This document shows positions 29,415-39,319 of a stretch of 64,000 bases of DNA, piece after piece. Within the stretch, counting starts at the first letter, position 1. Every line of letters starts with the position of its first letter. Source of the stretch: Pseudomonadota bacterium (GTDB lineage Bacteria > Pseudomonadota > Gammaproteobacteria > Burkholderiales > Gallionellaceae); assembly GCA_021782365.1 (NCBI GenBank), contig JAJXVB010000006.1, forward strand, positions 62,001 through 126,000. The letters run 5' to 3'. Made by a program: the position numbers and the translations under genes. The notes beneath the pieces are model-generated. The model worked only from the letters and a program-made list of their open reading frames with translations. It searched no databases and was not told the origin of the DNA.

Positions 29415-32400
29415 CTAGGCCTTAACGGGCAGCAACGAGGCGATCTGTTCGAGCAGTTCGTCTTCCTGGAAGGGTTTTCCCAGATATGCATTGACGCCCA
29501 GCCCCATCGCATAGTCGCGATGCTTGTCCGCCGCGCGGGAAGTGATCATGATGATGGGGACACTCCGCGTTTTCTCGTCGCTGCGCATCAGCTTGGTCAG
29601 CTCGAATCCGTCCATGCGCGGCATCTCGATGTCGAGCAGCATCACCTCAGGCAAGATCTCCTTGAGTTTTTCCAGCGCATCCACGCCGTCCTTGGCCGTT
29701 TCCACGTGATAGCCCGCGCGTACCAGGAGGCGGGACGTGATCTTGCGCACGGTCAGCGAGTCGTCCACGACCATGATGGTGGGCTGAGCCGCCGGCAATG
29801 TTGCTTCCTCAACCTTCGGCGCCTTGCGCACTTTGAAGCGCTGCTTCATCAGCGCGGGATTCAGGATCAGCACCACCGCGCCGTTGCCCATCACAGTCGC
29901 GCCGGCGATACCGGAAAGCCTGGACAGTTGCGGACCGATATTCTTGACCACCGCCTCCCTGTTTCCACGCAGCTCGTCGACATGCAGGGCTATCCGCTGG
30001 TTGCCGCTGCGCAGCAGCAAGACTGGGTTGTATGGCAGAACCTCCGGCTCGCTTTCATCATCGCCTAGCAGGGTTGGCAAATAGCTGAAAGGATAGGCAT
30101 TGCCTTCCCACTGGATTTTCTGCTCGCCGTAATATGTCTGCAGCTCTTCGGGCTTGATCTGGCGCACCTGCTCGACCATGGTGGATGGAATCGCATAGGT
30201 TTGATCCGCCGCCTGCACCATCAGCACTTGCGTGACTGCAAGCGTCAACGGCAGATGGATCGTGAAGCGTGTCCCCTTGCCTTCTGCCGAGCTGACATCT
30301 ATCCGTCCGCCCAGCGCCGTGATCTCGCTGCGCACGACATCCATGCCTATGCCGCGCCCTGCTACTTCGGTCACTTCGGCCGCAGTCGAGACACCGGTCG
30401 TGAAGATCAGCTCTGCCAATTGGTCTTCGCTGATCTCATCGCTGATGTTTTGGAGCACACCTTTCTTTACAGCCTCTGCACGCAGGCCCGCATAATCGAG
30501 CCCTCTTCCGTCATCGCTCAGTTCGAACACGACCTCATTGCTCTCCTGACGCAGACTCAGGCGTATCTCGCCGATCGCATCCTTGCCGCCATCGATCCTC
30601 TGCTGCTCGTCTTCGAGACCGTGCACGATCGAGTTCCTCAGAAGATGTTCGAAGGGCGCGGTCATCTTTTCCAGCACGCTGCGATCAAGCTCCACATTCG
30701 TGCCTTCCAGTTCGAGGTTTGCGCGTTTATGGAGCTCCTTGCCGGTTTGCCTGACCAGCCGGTATAGCCGCTCGCTCATGCTGCCGAAGGGCACCATGCG
30801 CACGCCCATCAGATTCTGCTGCAACTCACGGTTCAGCCTCGACTGCGCAACCAGCGCCGAACCGGCCTCGTCTATGTTCTTGAGCAGCGCCTGCTGAACC
30901 GTCTGCACGTCGTGCACGCTTTCGTTCATGAACCTCGTCAGCTCCTGCAGGCGCGTGAAACGGTCGAACTCCAGCGGATCGAATTGCTCGTTGTGTTCGG
31001 CTGACAGCGAAACGCGCGCCTGAATCTGGCTTTCCGCCTGGATTTCCACTTCGCGCAGCTGTTTGCGCAATTTGGACACGCTGCCTGTCAGTTCGAGCAG
31101 CCCTTCCTTGAAAGCGCGCAGCTCGGTTTCCACGCGCGAACGCACCACGCTGACCTCACCGGCCTGATTGACCAGACGGTCTATGATGTCGGAACGCACG
31201 CGCAGCATGCCAGTCTGTTGTGCGCGCTCCAATGCGGCAGGAGCAATTTCACCCTGTTCTTCATCAACGACAGGAGCTGCCTCTCCGGTTCGCAATTCCT
31301 CTAGCAGCGCATTGAGAAGATCCAGATCGCTTTCCAGTTCATCCAATGCCCCTTCCGCCAGCCTCTCATCGAGCAGATTGCTTTCCATCGTATGCGCGAT
31401 ATCGCCCATGCGCATCGCGCCCGTCATGCGCGCGCTCCCCTTGAGCGTATGCAAAAGGCGGTTCAAGAGATTCCGGTCTCCATCGGGCGCCTGTCGCAAT
31501 CCTCTCAGGCAGTCGCCTATCTTGGGCAAAAGCTCGTCCGCCTCATCCAGGAAAACAGGCAACAGCTGTTCATCGATATCATCTCGCACCACCTGCTCGC
31601 GCGCATGAACAGGCTTGATCGGGGATGGCTCCTCTAAACGCAACTCACGCAGCGTTTCATTGATATCCTTGTCCGCCTGTGCCTCTTCGACCTGCGCCTC
31701 TTCGACCTGCGCCTCTTCGACTAGAATCTTTTCAGGCTGCGGATTCTGTGCGAGCGAGGCTTCGGATAACGCTTCCCGCTCGGCTATGATCCTGTCCTTG
31801 TCAGCCAGCACCCTCTGCACGAGTTCATCCCTGGCCTCCGGCATTTGCCTCTCGCAAATGCGCTGCACCATCCCGTCGAGCGCTGTCACCGTCTCTTCGA
31901 GCATGCCTTCCTGTTCGTGCGAAATCTCCTGTTCGCCTTCCATGTTGGCCTGCAGCCATCCTTCCACCGCTGCCGACAGATGCACGACAGACATGAATCC
32001 GAGGCTGCGGCAGATTCCGGCCAGCGTATGGGCTGCGCGCATGAAATCGTAAGCCACCCGTCTTGGCTGTGTGGCCATGAAAGAAGCAAAATGCTGGCGC
32101 AATGCCACCACATTCTGGCTCGCCTCTTCGCTTGCTATCTTGAAAAGCGTGGGGGGGAGCGCGATTTCGCCTATCAAAATGGATTGCGGCTCGGCGAAGT
32201 CATCTGCCGGAACGACCTGCTCGGGCGGCATCCCTTGCTCGGTCGTTTCGATCCCGGACACCGCCGCCTGCACATCATTTTCTACAACTTCAGGAGCCGG
32301 CTCTTGCGTTGCGGGCGGCGCCATTCCCTTTTCTATCTGACCCGCCCGCTCGACCAGATCGGCCGCTTCTATGATCGCGCAACCCTGCTTTTCGAGATCC

Positions 32401-34436
32401 GACACCCAGCCTGAAAAGGCATTTGCCGCATCCACGACGAAATGCAGCAAGCCCGCGCTGGGAGGCTTTCTGTCCTGGACGCACTTCTGAAGCGCGCGCT
32501 CGCATGCCCATGCCACCTCGCCCAATTCCTTCAGACCGACCATGCGCCCGCTGCCCTTGAGTGTATGAAAACCGCGTCTCATCGTGACAAGAGACTCGCT
32601 ATCCTCGGGATGCATCTGGCTGGTCTCCACCGTGTCGCGCATGATCCCCAGCACTTCCTTCGCTTCCTCCAAGAACACCTCGAGCAGCTCCGCATCGTCG
32701 TTTGCCGGACGCTCCGGCTCGGGGCTTGCCTTCTTCTCGGGCTCCGGCGCTGTTACGATCTGGGGCTGAGCTGGCGCCCGCCCAAGCCCGGTCAGCTCGG
32801 CCAGCGACTCGCGCATCGCATTCGTGTCCTCCTTCACCCCCCTGGTCAACTGTTGAAGATAGGCATGCAGCGCGCTGACTGCCTTTGCGATCGCCTGTGT
32901 TTCTGCAGGTTTTGGCGCATGTTCCACAAAATATTTCACCAGCGTCTGAATTTCCTGCAACAGCCGCTCGGCGAGTTCAAGCGAAAGGATATGAAGGCCT
33001 CCGCGTATCTGCACCAACAAACGCTGCAGATTGACCAGTTCGTCGCGACGTCTTAAATCGCCGAAGAACAGATTGAGACCCTGCTCGACAAGGTCGAGGT
33101 TCGCCTGCATTTCGCTTGCCAAGGTTGCCGTCACCGAACCCTGCTCGGTCTGTCCGTATAGCTTGATCAATTCCTCTATGCGCTGCGTATCCTCGGGCTT
33201 TTGATTCATCGCGGCATCGATCTGATCGGACAGGATGCGCGCGCGCTCCATGAAGCGCTTGTCTATCGCCTCATATTGCGCCATGCCGCTGCGCCACAGC
33301 ATCAGCGCCATCGCCACATCCTCGCCGATCAGGCGTGCGTACTCTGGCTCCCGCAGATGAGCCGAAAGCGCTTCTATTTTCTGGCTGAGATATTGAGGCG
33401 GACTGCGCTCTATCGTGTCGCTCTTCTGCGCAATGCCCTCGATGTACTCGACAAACTTGACGCAGGCGTCCTTGTTTCCCGCGACACACTGCTCCCAGTT
33501 GTCCTCCGCTTCCTGCATCTGGTCGAGAAGCTCTTCATAGGAATGCTTTTCCTCCGCATAGCTAAGCGCAACAGGGAAATACTGCGACAGCGCATATTGC
33601 TCCCTGATCTGCAAAATCCGCTCGGTCTCCATCTCGCTAAGCCCTATCAGGTAGAGCATCTCGTTCATCACGGCCTGCGTGTCGCCTGCGCGCCCTTTCA
33701 GAGCTGCTCGCATCTGCCGGTCTATTCTCCCCAGCAGTTTGCGCACGTTGAGATCCTGCGACACCACCCTCGCGCAATCGAGCAGCCCGCTTGACACCCA
33801 CCAGAATTGCGCATCTTCGGTTACGCACCTCATCATCTCATCGAGCGCCTGCTGCATCTCGGGATAGGCCGTCTCCACGTCATCCTGTCTCAGCCAGCGC
33901 AACAGGGCGCGCTGGTATCGCCTGTGCGCGGAGACACACAGCTTTGCTGGGTTTTCTGGCCTTTCCAAATGCGCCAGCGATTCAGGCAAGGGCACTGCAA
34001 GATTGGGGAAAAACAGGTCCTGCTCAAAGGACATTTCCATGCCGCGCAGATGCTGCATGGCTTCATATCTCGGGAATAGACGCAATGCCGCATTGTCCGC
34101 GCCTTGCATCAGCGCATCCAGATAAGATGTGAGCCCGTTCAATGCGCTTTGCAGTACGGTGCGGTAAAGAGGGGAAACCAGCGTGGCATTGCCAGCCAGC
34201 TCAGCGAGCACGTGATTTATTTCCTCGCAGAAGACGGCTACGCCATCCAGCCTGATCATCTTAAGCACGCCCTGAACGCGATGCAATTCTGCACGCACCT
34301 CATTCAACACATCCACATTCGCACCGGGATCATCGAAATAACGGATGATCCGCTCGTTTACCAGGCCCAGCGCCTCATCCATGCCAGGCTTTACAACCAC
34401 AAGGGCTGCAGAATCGAATGTCGCTTGATTAGACAT
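29415..34436 (-). CDS. chpA: ChpA/PilL chemosensory hybrid histidine kinase
   Basis: A 1673-residue CheA-like kinase of the type IV pilus (Pil-Chp) system. In order: an N-terminal Hpt-like region (HRVQGVLKM), Hpt domains at about residues 624 (FHTLKGSGRMVG), 803 (AAHTLAGICRSLG) and 995 (LLHTLKGSARMTG), a dimerisation and ATPase core with N-box MTAPFEHLLRNSIVHGLED (near 1265), then SDDGRGLDYAG and GRGIGMDVV, a CheW-like domain, and a C-terminal receiver with phospho-acceptor D in LLDIEMPRMDG (near 1600). The second domain has HTLAG in place of HTLKG. A linker near 905 contains three VEEAQ repeats. It follows pilJ by 12 bases. Confidence 0.93.
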   Translation of the reverse strand: MSNQATFDSAALVVVKPGMDEALGLVNERIIRYFDDPGANVDVLNEVRAELHRVQGVLKMIRLDGVAVFCEEINHVLAELAGNATLVSPLYRTVLQSALNGLTSYLDALMQGADNAALRLFPRYEAMQHLRGMEMSFEQDLFFPNLAVPLPESLAHLERPENPAKLCVSAHRRYQRALLRWLRQDDVETAYPEMQQALDEMMRCVTEDAQFWWVSSGLLDCARVVSQDLNVRKLLGRIDRQMRAALKGRAGDTQAVMNEMLYLIGLSEMETERILQIREQYALSQYFPVALSYAEEKHSYEELLDQMQEAEDNWEQCVAGNKDACVKFVEYIEGIAQKSDTIERSPPQYLSQKIEALSAHLREPEYARLIGEDVAMALMLWRSGMAQYEAIDKRFMERARILSDQIDAAMNQKPEDTQRIEELIKLYGQTEQGSVTATLASEMQANLDLVEQGLNLFFGDLRRRDELVNLQRLLVQIRGGLHILSLELAERLLQEIQTLVKYFVEHAPKPAETQAIAKAVSALHAYLQQLTRGVKEDTNAMRESLAELTGLGRAPAQPQIVTAPEPEKKASPEPERPANDDAELLEVFLEEAKEVLGIMRDTVETSQMHPEDSESLVTMRRGFHTLKGSGRMVGLKELGEVAWACERALQKCVQDRKPPSAGLLHFVVDAANAFSGWVSDLEKQGCAIIEAADLVERAGQIEKGMAPPATQEPAPEVVENDVQAAVSGIETTEQGMPPEQVVPADDFAEPQSILIGEIALPPTLFKIASEEASQNVVALRQHFASFMATQPRRVAYDFMRAAHTLAGICRSLGFMSVVHLSAAVEGWLQANMEGEQEISHEQEGMLEETVTALDGMVQRICERQMPEARDELVQRVLADKDRIIAEREALSEASLAQNPQPEKILVEEAQVEEAQVEEAQADKDINETLRELRLEEPSPIKPVHAREQVVRDDIDEQLLPVFLDEADELLPKIGDCLRGLRQAPDGDRNLLNRLLHTLKGSARMTGAMRMGDIAHTMESNLLDERLAEGALDELESDLDLLNALLEELRTGEAAPVVDEEQGEIAPAALERAQQTGMLRVRSDIIDRLVNQAGEVSVVRSRVETELRAFKEGLLELTGSVSKLRKQLREVEIQAESQIQARVSLSAEHNEQFDPLEFDRFTRLQELTRFMNESVHDVQTVQQALLKNIDEAGSALVAQSRLNRELQQNLMGVRMVPFGSMSERLYRLVRQTGKELHKRANLELEGTNVELDRSVLEKMTAPFEHLLRNSIVHGLEDEQQRIDGGKDAIGEIRLSLRQESNEVVFELSDDGRGLDYAGLRAEAVKKGVLQNISDEISEDQLAELIFTTGVSTAAEVTEVAGRGIGMDVVRSEITALGGRIDVSSAEGKGTRFTIHLPLTLAVTQVLMVQAADQTYAIPSTMVEQVRQIKPEELQTYYGEQKIQWEGNAYPFSYLPTLLGDDESEPEVLPYNPVLLLRSGNQRIALHVDELRGNREAVVKNIGPQLSRLSGIAGATVMGNGAVVLILNPALMKQRFKVRKAPKVEEATLPAAQPTIMVVDDSLTVRKITSRLLVRAGYHVETAKDGVDALEKLKEILPEVMLLDIEMPRMDGFELTKLMRSDEKTRSVPIIMITSRAADKHRDYAMGLGVNAYLGKPFQEDELLEQIASLLPVKA
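31680..31724. repeat. 15-bp tandem repeat coding VEEAQ in chpA
   Basis: Three copies of a 15-base unit (GCCTCTTCGACCTGC on the plus strand, the last partly diverged) lie in the linker between the second and third full Hpt domains of ChpA. Copies in frame add VEEAQ each time, so the linker can vary in length by slippage without loss of frame. Confidence 0.75.
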
Positions 34437-34448
34437 GATGGATCGCGC

Positions 34449-36434
34449 TCAGAGCTTGAAGCCTGCGACGGATTCCTTCAGATCTGCTGCGAGGCTTGTC
34501 AGTTTGGCCGCAGAGTCAAATGTCTGGCGCGTTCCCTCCATGGTTTGTTCGGAAATGCCCAATATCTCTTCCATCACGCCGGAAACTTCGCCGGCCATCT
34601 CGGTCTGCACCTGAGTGGACACTGAGATGCTGTTGATCAGCGTTGCCAGCTGGCTCGAGACCTGCTCGATCTCCTGCAAAGACTGGCCTGCCGCCTCGGA
34701 AAGCTTCGCACCTTCGACCACACCTATCGTGCTTTTCTCCATCGCGGACACGGCATCGTTGGTGTCATTCTGAATGGTCTTGACCAGCGCACTGATCTGC
34801 TTGGTCGCTTCGGCAGAGCGCTCAGCAAGCCTTTGCACCTCTTCCGCAACGACCGAGAAGCCGCGCCCCGCCTCACCCGCGGAGGCTGCCTGAATTGCCG
34901 CATTCAGCGCAAGAACGTTGGTCTGTTCGGTAATGTCGGAGATCAGATCCACGATTTCTCCGATTTCCTGTGAGCTCTCGCCCAGCCGCTTGATGCGCTT
35001 GGAGGTCTCCTGTATGTGTTCGCGTATGCCATCCATGCCCGCGATCGAGTTGCGCACCGCAAGCGCGCCCTGATTGGTCACCTGCTGAGTATGACGGCCC
35101 ACTTCCGCTGCCTGCAGCGCTGCCGTGTCGACTTCGCTGATGGACCTTGCGATCAGCTGCACGGATTCCTCGGCACCCTTGATTTCCTCCATCTGCTTTT
35201 GCGTCGCAACCAGAAGGCGCTGCGCGATGCCTTCTGAGTCTTCCGTCGCAACGTTCATCTGCAGCGATGCATCGGTGATGCGCTTGACCAGCTTGTGCAG
35301 CTCTTCTGCGGTATAGTTGATCGAATCGGCAACCGCTCCCGTGATTTCTTCCGTGACCGTCGCACGCACCGTCAAATCGCCGTCGGCAAGATCGCTCAAC
35401 TCGTTCATCAGCCTCAGGATCGCACTTTGGGTCTGCTTGTTCGACTGCTCGGCCATCAGGGCTCTGTGGCGCGCCTCGTTCACGTAGACCTTGAACAGCA
35501 GCCACATCAAAACCAGCAGAGAGAGCGCAGACAAGGCCATCACCAGGCCGGTGTATCGACCGTGAGTCGATTGCTTGTATTGACCAAGCAGCTCCTGGGA
35601 CTGCTTCAGCATGACTTCGCTGTCGGTCAATATGCCCTTACCGGCGTCGCGCGCATCCTTCACAATCCCGGAGTTTGCGTTGATGTAATCCACCATCGAG
35701 CGGTACTCGTCCAGGTTCTCATTAAGCTCGGCGATCTGGTCATCGCCCTGCGGCCAATCGCCAAGAATTTTCTGCACTTCGTCAAGCTTTGTCTCGAGGT
35801 CGGGAACCTCTGCAGTAGAACCGCTGGTCAGCACCATCTGCATAGAGTTGACGACGCGCTCCAATAGACCGTCCAGTCGTTCCGCCTTTTGAGCAAGCTG
35901 CGGAGGAGCTTTTGACACGATCTGATGTACGAGGCTCAGAATGTTGTTGTTCGTCTCCGCATTCAGCGCGACCAGAAGCGGTTCGGCAAAAACCAGTTCG
36001 CTGAGCGATTTCTCCGTGTTCTTCCAGCGCGCGATCATCGCATTGAGTGTCACTCTGGCAGGCCCCTCAGTGGCCGGGAGGTTCTCGTTTTCTCCCTTGT
36101 CCAGCTTGTTCAGGATCGCAACGAAATCCTGTCTGGTCTTTTCCGTTTCTTCAAATGCCCCCTTGCTGCCGGAGAAAATGGCTGCGGTGTCCTTGGCTAG
36201 ACGCTGTGTGAGCATACCCAGATTACTCGATAGCTCCAGATATCTGGCGCCGTTTTGCGTGTCGGTATAGTCTATTCCCACCGCCATGAAGCCCACCAAA
36301 AACGAGATGGCAACACCCCCGCCCAGCATCTTAAGCTGAGTTGGGAATGGCAAATGTCCTATGAGTGGCAGAGGCTGATCTTCTTTTTCTGTCTTGCGCG
36401 ATCTGAAACTGGATAACTTAAGCTTGAGTGCCAT
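34449..36434 (-). CDS. pilJ: Type IV pilus chemoreceptor PilJ
   Basis: A 661-residue receptor. It has an N-terminal cytoplasmic tail, a membrane helix ([19 protein letters not shown]), a large helical periplasmic region with two PilJ-type modules ([40 protein letters not shown] in the DNA-encoded form SKAPPQ), a second helix ([20 protein letters not shown]), HAMP, and a signalling domain with tip [20 protein letters not shown]. PilJ passes pilus-tension or surface signals to ChpA. I chose ATG 36434 ([10 protein letters not shown]), with GGAG nine bases before. The frame opens at 36470, inside pilI. Its gap to chpA is 12 bases. Confidence 0.93.
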   Translation of the reverse strand: MALKLKLSSFRSRKTEKEDQPLPLIGHLPFPTQLKMLGGGVAISFLVGFMAVGIDYTDTQNGARYLELSSNLGMLTQRLAKDTAAIFSGSKGAFEETEKTRQDFVAILNKLDKGENENLPATEGPARVTLNAMIARWKNTEKSLSELVFAEPLLVALNAETNNNILSLVHQIVSKAPPQLAQKAERLDGLLERVVNSMQMVLTSGSTAEVPDLETKLDEVQKILGDWPQGDDQIAELNENLDEYRSMVDYINANSGIVKDARDAGKGILTDSEVMLKQSQELLGQYKQSTHGRYTGLVMALSALSLLVLMWLLFKVYVNEARHRALMAEQSNKQTQSAILRLMNELSDLADGDLTVRATVTEEITGAVADSINYTAEELHKLVKRITDASLQMNVATEDSEGIAQRLLVATQKQMEEIKGAEESVQLIARSISEVDTAALQAAEVGRHTQQVTNQGALAVRNSIAGMDGIREHIQETSKRIKRLGESSQEIGEIVDLISDITEQTNVLALNAAIQAASAGEAGRGFSVVAEEVQRLAERSAEATKQISALVKTIQNDTNDAVSAMEKSTIGVVEGAKLSEAAGQSLQEIEQVSSQLATLINSISVSTQVQTEMAGEVSGVMEEILGISEQTMEGTRQTFDSAAKLTSLAADLKESVAGFKL

Positions 36435-36462
36435 ATTCTTTTTCTCCGGGGGACAGATACTG

Positions 36463-36954
36463 CTAAACACCTATTTGCAAGAATTCCGGTTGCCCTAGCA
36501 ACCCGATCAAATCCAGCTTTCGCCAAACCACATTCTGCTCATCCGCATACAAGTCTGCCTGCTTCTCATCGCGACGCCAGCGGCTCGTATCGCGCAGACC
36601 GAACACCCTCTCCACCAGCAGCGCAGCGTTGAAAGCGTAGCGCTCCGCGACCAGCAACAAACGATTGCTGATCGCACCTGATGCCGTACCCTGCTGCATG
36701 TAGGCCGCCATGTCTGCAACGCAATAGAGATTTCCGCGCACGTTTGCAACACCGCGCAGCCAGGGCTTGGTCAGGGGAACGGGCGTCAGGGAAGGCATCG
36801 ACAGGACTTCGCTGACATCCGTCATCTCGACCAAGTAATTTTGTCCAGCGATCTCAACACCGAGCATGGACAACCGGCCGCCCATGCGGCTTTTGTCATG
36901 CATGCGATTGCTCAGATTCTGCTGGAATTCGCGCAGATTGACACGTTTGGACAT
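36463..36954 (-). CDS. pilI: CheW-like adaptor PilI
   Basis: A 163-residue CheW-domain protein (residues about 28-160) that links PilJ to ChpA. Markers are [20 protein letters not shown] and [20 protein letters not shown]. The N-terminal [16 protein letters not shown] is typical of PilI. The C-terminal half ([24 protein letters not shown]) completes the two beta-barrel subdomains. It starts 13 bases after the pilH stop in the leftward pilGHIJ-chpA operon. Confidence 0.9.
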   Translation of the reverse strand: MSKRVNLREFQQNLSNRMHDKSRMGGRLSMLGVEIAGQNYLVEMTDVSEVLSMPSLTPVPLTKPWLRGVANVRGNLYCVADMAAYMQQGTASGAISNRLLLVAERYAFNAALLVERVFGLRDTSRWRRDEKQADLYADEQNVVWRKLDLIGLLGQPEFLQIGV

Positions 36955-36967
36955 GGTTGTCCCGAGA

Positions 36968-37333
36968 TCAGGCCAGCGCGGCTATCTTGCTCAGCAACTC
37001 GGCGACATTGACAGGTTTCACGATGTAATCCTTCGCCCCCTGCCGCATTCCCCAGATCTTGTCGGTATCCTGATCCTTGGTGGTGCAGATCAGAACCGGG
37101 ATATGGGCCGTATCAGGATCCTTGGTGATCGCGCGCGTCGCCTGAAAGCCGTTGAGTCCTGGCATCACGACATCCATCAGCACCAGGTCCGGCTTATCCT
37201 GCTTTGCCATGGCGACTCCCATTTCACCGCTCTCGGCAAAGGAAACTTCAAATCCCTGCTTGGTTAGAATCTCCCCCAGTATGTGCCGTTCCGTCGCCGA
37301 ATCGTCCACCACCAATATTTTTTTAATAGTCAT
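36968..37333 (-). CDS. pilH: Response regulator PilH
   Basis: A 121-residue single receiver domain, starting MTIKKILVVDDSATERHILG. The phospho-acceptor Asp is in LVLMDVVMPGLNGFQATRAI. The Thr and Lys switch residues are in ICTTKDQDTD and DYIVKPVN. In Pseudomonas, PilH balances PilG in control of twitching and retraction. I prefer the ATG at 37333, with GGGA seven bases upstream, over 37339, which leaves almost no spacing. It overlaps the pilG end by 11 bases. Confidence 0.92.
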   Translation of the reverse strand: MTIKKILVVDDSATERHILGEILTKQGFEVSFAESGEMGVAMAKQDKPDLVLMDVVMPGLNGFQATRAITKDPDTAHIPVLICTTKDQDTDKIWGMRQGAKDYIVKPVNVAELLSKIAALA

Positions 37334-37727
37334 GTTCATGTCCCTGTGTGTGCAAAACGACCGATTCTATCAGGCTCTTTTTGTTGAATGGCTTAATCAG
37401 ATACTGGTCGGAACCGGCCAGCTTGCCCCGCGCGCGATCGAACAGCGTATCCTTGCTGGTCAGCATCACCACGGGAATGTTTTTGAATTGCGGATTGTTC
37501 TTGATCAGCGCGCAGGTCTGGTAACCGTCCAGCCTTGGCATCATCACGTCGACGAAAATGATATCGGGCCGGGTATCCACAACCTTTGACAGCCCGTCAA
37601 ACCCGTCCTCGGCAAGCACCACCTGACACCCTGCCTGCGATAGAAATATCTCCCCACTACGCCTTATGGTATTGCTGTCGTCAATCAAGACAACCTTGAC
37701 GCCAGACAATGGCAAATCTGCGCTCAA
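37323..37727 (-). CDS. pilG: Response regulator PilG
   Basis: A 134-residue receiver protein, first gene of the leftward pil-chp operon. It begins (TTG start) SADLPLSGVKVVLIDDSNTI, has the phospho-acceptor Asp in IIFVDVMMPRLDGYQTCAL and the switch Lys in YLIKPFNKKSLI. The TTG at 37727 has a G-rich ribosome-binding site four bases away, and no ATG lies earlier in frame. PilG is the positive output regulator of twitching motility and cAMP in Pseudomonas. Here the downstream effector is not in the window. Confidence 0.9.
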   Translation of the reverse strand: MSADLPLSGVKVVLIDDSNTIRRSGEIFLSQAGCQVVLAEDGFDGLSKVVDTRPDIIFVDVMMPRLDGYQTCALIKNNPQFKNIPVVMLTSKDTLFDRARGKLAGSDQYLIKPFNKKSLIESVVLHTQGHEHDY

Positions 37728-37864
37728 CCTACCCCCCTTGCTGTGACGAAACCATCATCTTAAGGAAACCGCCCGCTTATCCTAACCGATAGCCGACAGT
37801 CTTGGCAATTCCATCGATTTTCCGATGTCGGTTTGCAATTCTGCGCGTAGGGAAGCGCAACCGG

Positions 37865-39319
37865 CTAGCGCCTCCAGAATTGCGGCGTAAACAGGATCAG
37901 CACGGTGAAAATTTCAAGACGCCCGATCAGCATGGAAAGCGTGCATACCCATTTCTGGAAATCGGTAAGCCCGAGATAATTGCTCGCCGGACCGACCGCG
38001 CCCAGCCCGGGCCCTGCATTGTTGATGCAGGCGGTCACCGCGGAGAACGCCGACATAAAATCGAGACCGCTGATCAAGAGCGCGAAGGTCAGAACGACCA
38101 CGCTCATGAAATAAAGGAAGATGAAACCCAGGACGGAGAACACGACATTGTTGGGGATGACCTGTCCTCCGATCTTCAGCGGGTTTACCGCCGACGGATG
38201 CAATAGCCTGATGAATTCGCGCCCCGCCTGCTTGAACAGGACCAGCGTCCTGATCATCTTGATCCCTCCGCCTGCAGAGCCGGAACTTGCCGTGATGCAT
38301 CCCAGAAACAGAAGCCAGAGCGGGGCGAAGATAGGCCAGCTGTTGAAGTCCGCATTGTTCAAACCGCAGTCAGTCGCCATCGACACCACATTGAAACTGG
38401 TGTGGCGCAGCGCCGACCCAAAATCGTTGTAGAGTCCCTTCCACCAGAGAAACAGGGCGATCCCTATACAGCTGAAAAAAATCAATCCCAGCGCGGACAG
38501 CCCTTCGACATCCATGAGGTATGGCTTCAGGCTCTTCCTGCGCCAGGACAGAAAATGCGTCGCGAAATTCATCGCAGCCACCAGCATGAAAACCATCAAT
38601 ACCGATTCGATAACAGGAGAATTGAAATAGCCTATGCTCGATTCATGCGTCGAGAATGCGCTGAGTCCCATCGCCGAAAATGCATGGCAGATCGCATCCA
38701 GCCAGTTCATGCCGGCGAGCTTCAAGGATGCGATGCAAACAAGCGTGATCGCAAGATAAACCAGCCAGAGATTTCGCACAGTCTCGGTGATACGCGGAGC
38801 AAGCCTGGTCTCCTTCATCGGCCCCGGCGTCTCCGCCTTGAAAAGCTGACGGCCTCCTATGCCCAGGAGCGGCATCACCGCGACAGCCAGCACGATGATC
38901 CCCATGCCGCCAAGCCAGCCCAGTTCGTGACGCCAGACATGGATCGCGGGGGACAGGCTATCAAGCCCCGTGAGCACGGTCGCACCCGTCGTGCTGAGTC
39001 CGGACATGGCTTCGAAATAGGCATCGGTGAAGCTCAAGCCAGGCAAGGCCATCAGAAACGGAAGAGCGGCGACAGCAGGCATGGCAGTCCACATCGCCAC
39101 CACGAGCAGATAGCCCTGGCGGATCGAGAGCTCGCCCCTGTGATGGCGCCCGAAGAACCAAAGCGCGCCGCCGATGATTGCGTTCCACCCCATCGCCAGC
39201 AGAAAATCCTTCAACAGGGAAATATCCGCATAGATCAGCGCCGCGATCACGGGCATCGCATAGGCCAGGCTGAACACGATGATCATCAGCCCAAGCGCGC
39301 GAATGACGGTGCGTTCCAT
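37865..39319 (-). CDS. trkH: Potassium uptake protein TrkH
   Basis: A 484-residue Trk/Ktr-type K+ channel subunit with four pore repeats. Selectivity-loop sequences are MSGLSTTGATVLTGLD, CHAFSAMGLSAFSTHESSIG, FNVVSMATDCGLNNADF and SAVTACINNAGPGLGAVGP. GCITASSGSAGGGIKMIRTL is the conserved gate loop. It forms an operon with trkA, whose stop shares one base with the trkH start region at 39319. The gap 37728-37864 between it and pilG shows nothing clear beyond AT-rich sequence. Confidence 0.94.
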   Translation of the reverse strand: MERTVIRALGLMIIVFSLAYAMPVIAALIYADISLLKDFLLAMGWNAIIGGALWFFGRHHRGELSIRQGYLLVVAMWTAMPAVAALPFLMALPGLSFTDAYFEAMSGLSTTGATVLTGLDSLSPAIHVWRHELGWLGGMGIIVLAVAVMPLLGIGGRQLFKAETPGPMKETRLAPRITETVRNLWLVYLAITLVCIASLKLAGMNWLDAICHAFSAMGLSAFSTHESSIGYFNSPVIESVLMVFMLVAAMNFATHFLSWRRKSLKPYLMDVEGLSALGLIFFSCIGIALFLWWKGLYNDFGSALRHTSFNVVSMATDCGLNNADFNSWPIFAPLWLLFLGCITASSGSAGGGIKMIRTLVLFKQAGREFIRLLHPSAVNPLKIGGQVIPNNVVFSVLGFIFLYFMSVVVLTFALLISGLDFMSAFSAVTACINNAGPGLGAVGPASNYLGLTDFQKWVCTLSMLIGRLEIFTVLILFTPQFWRR

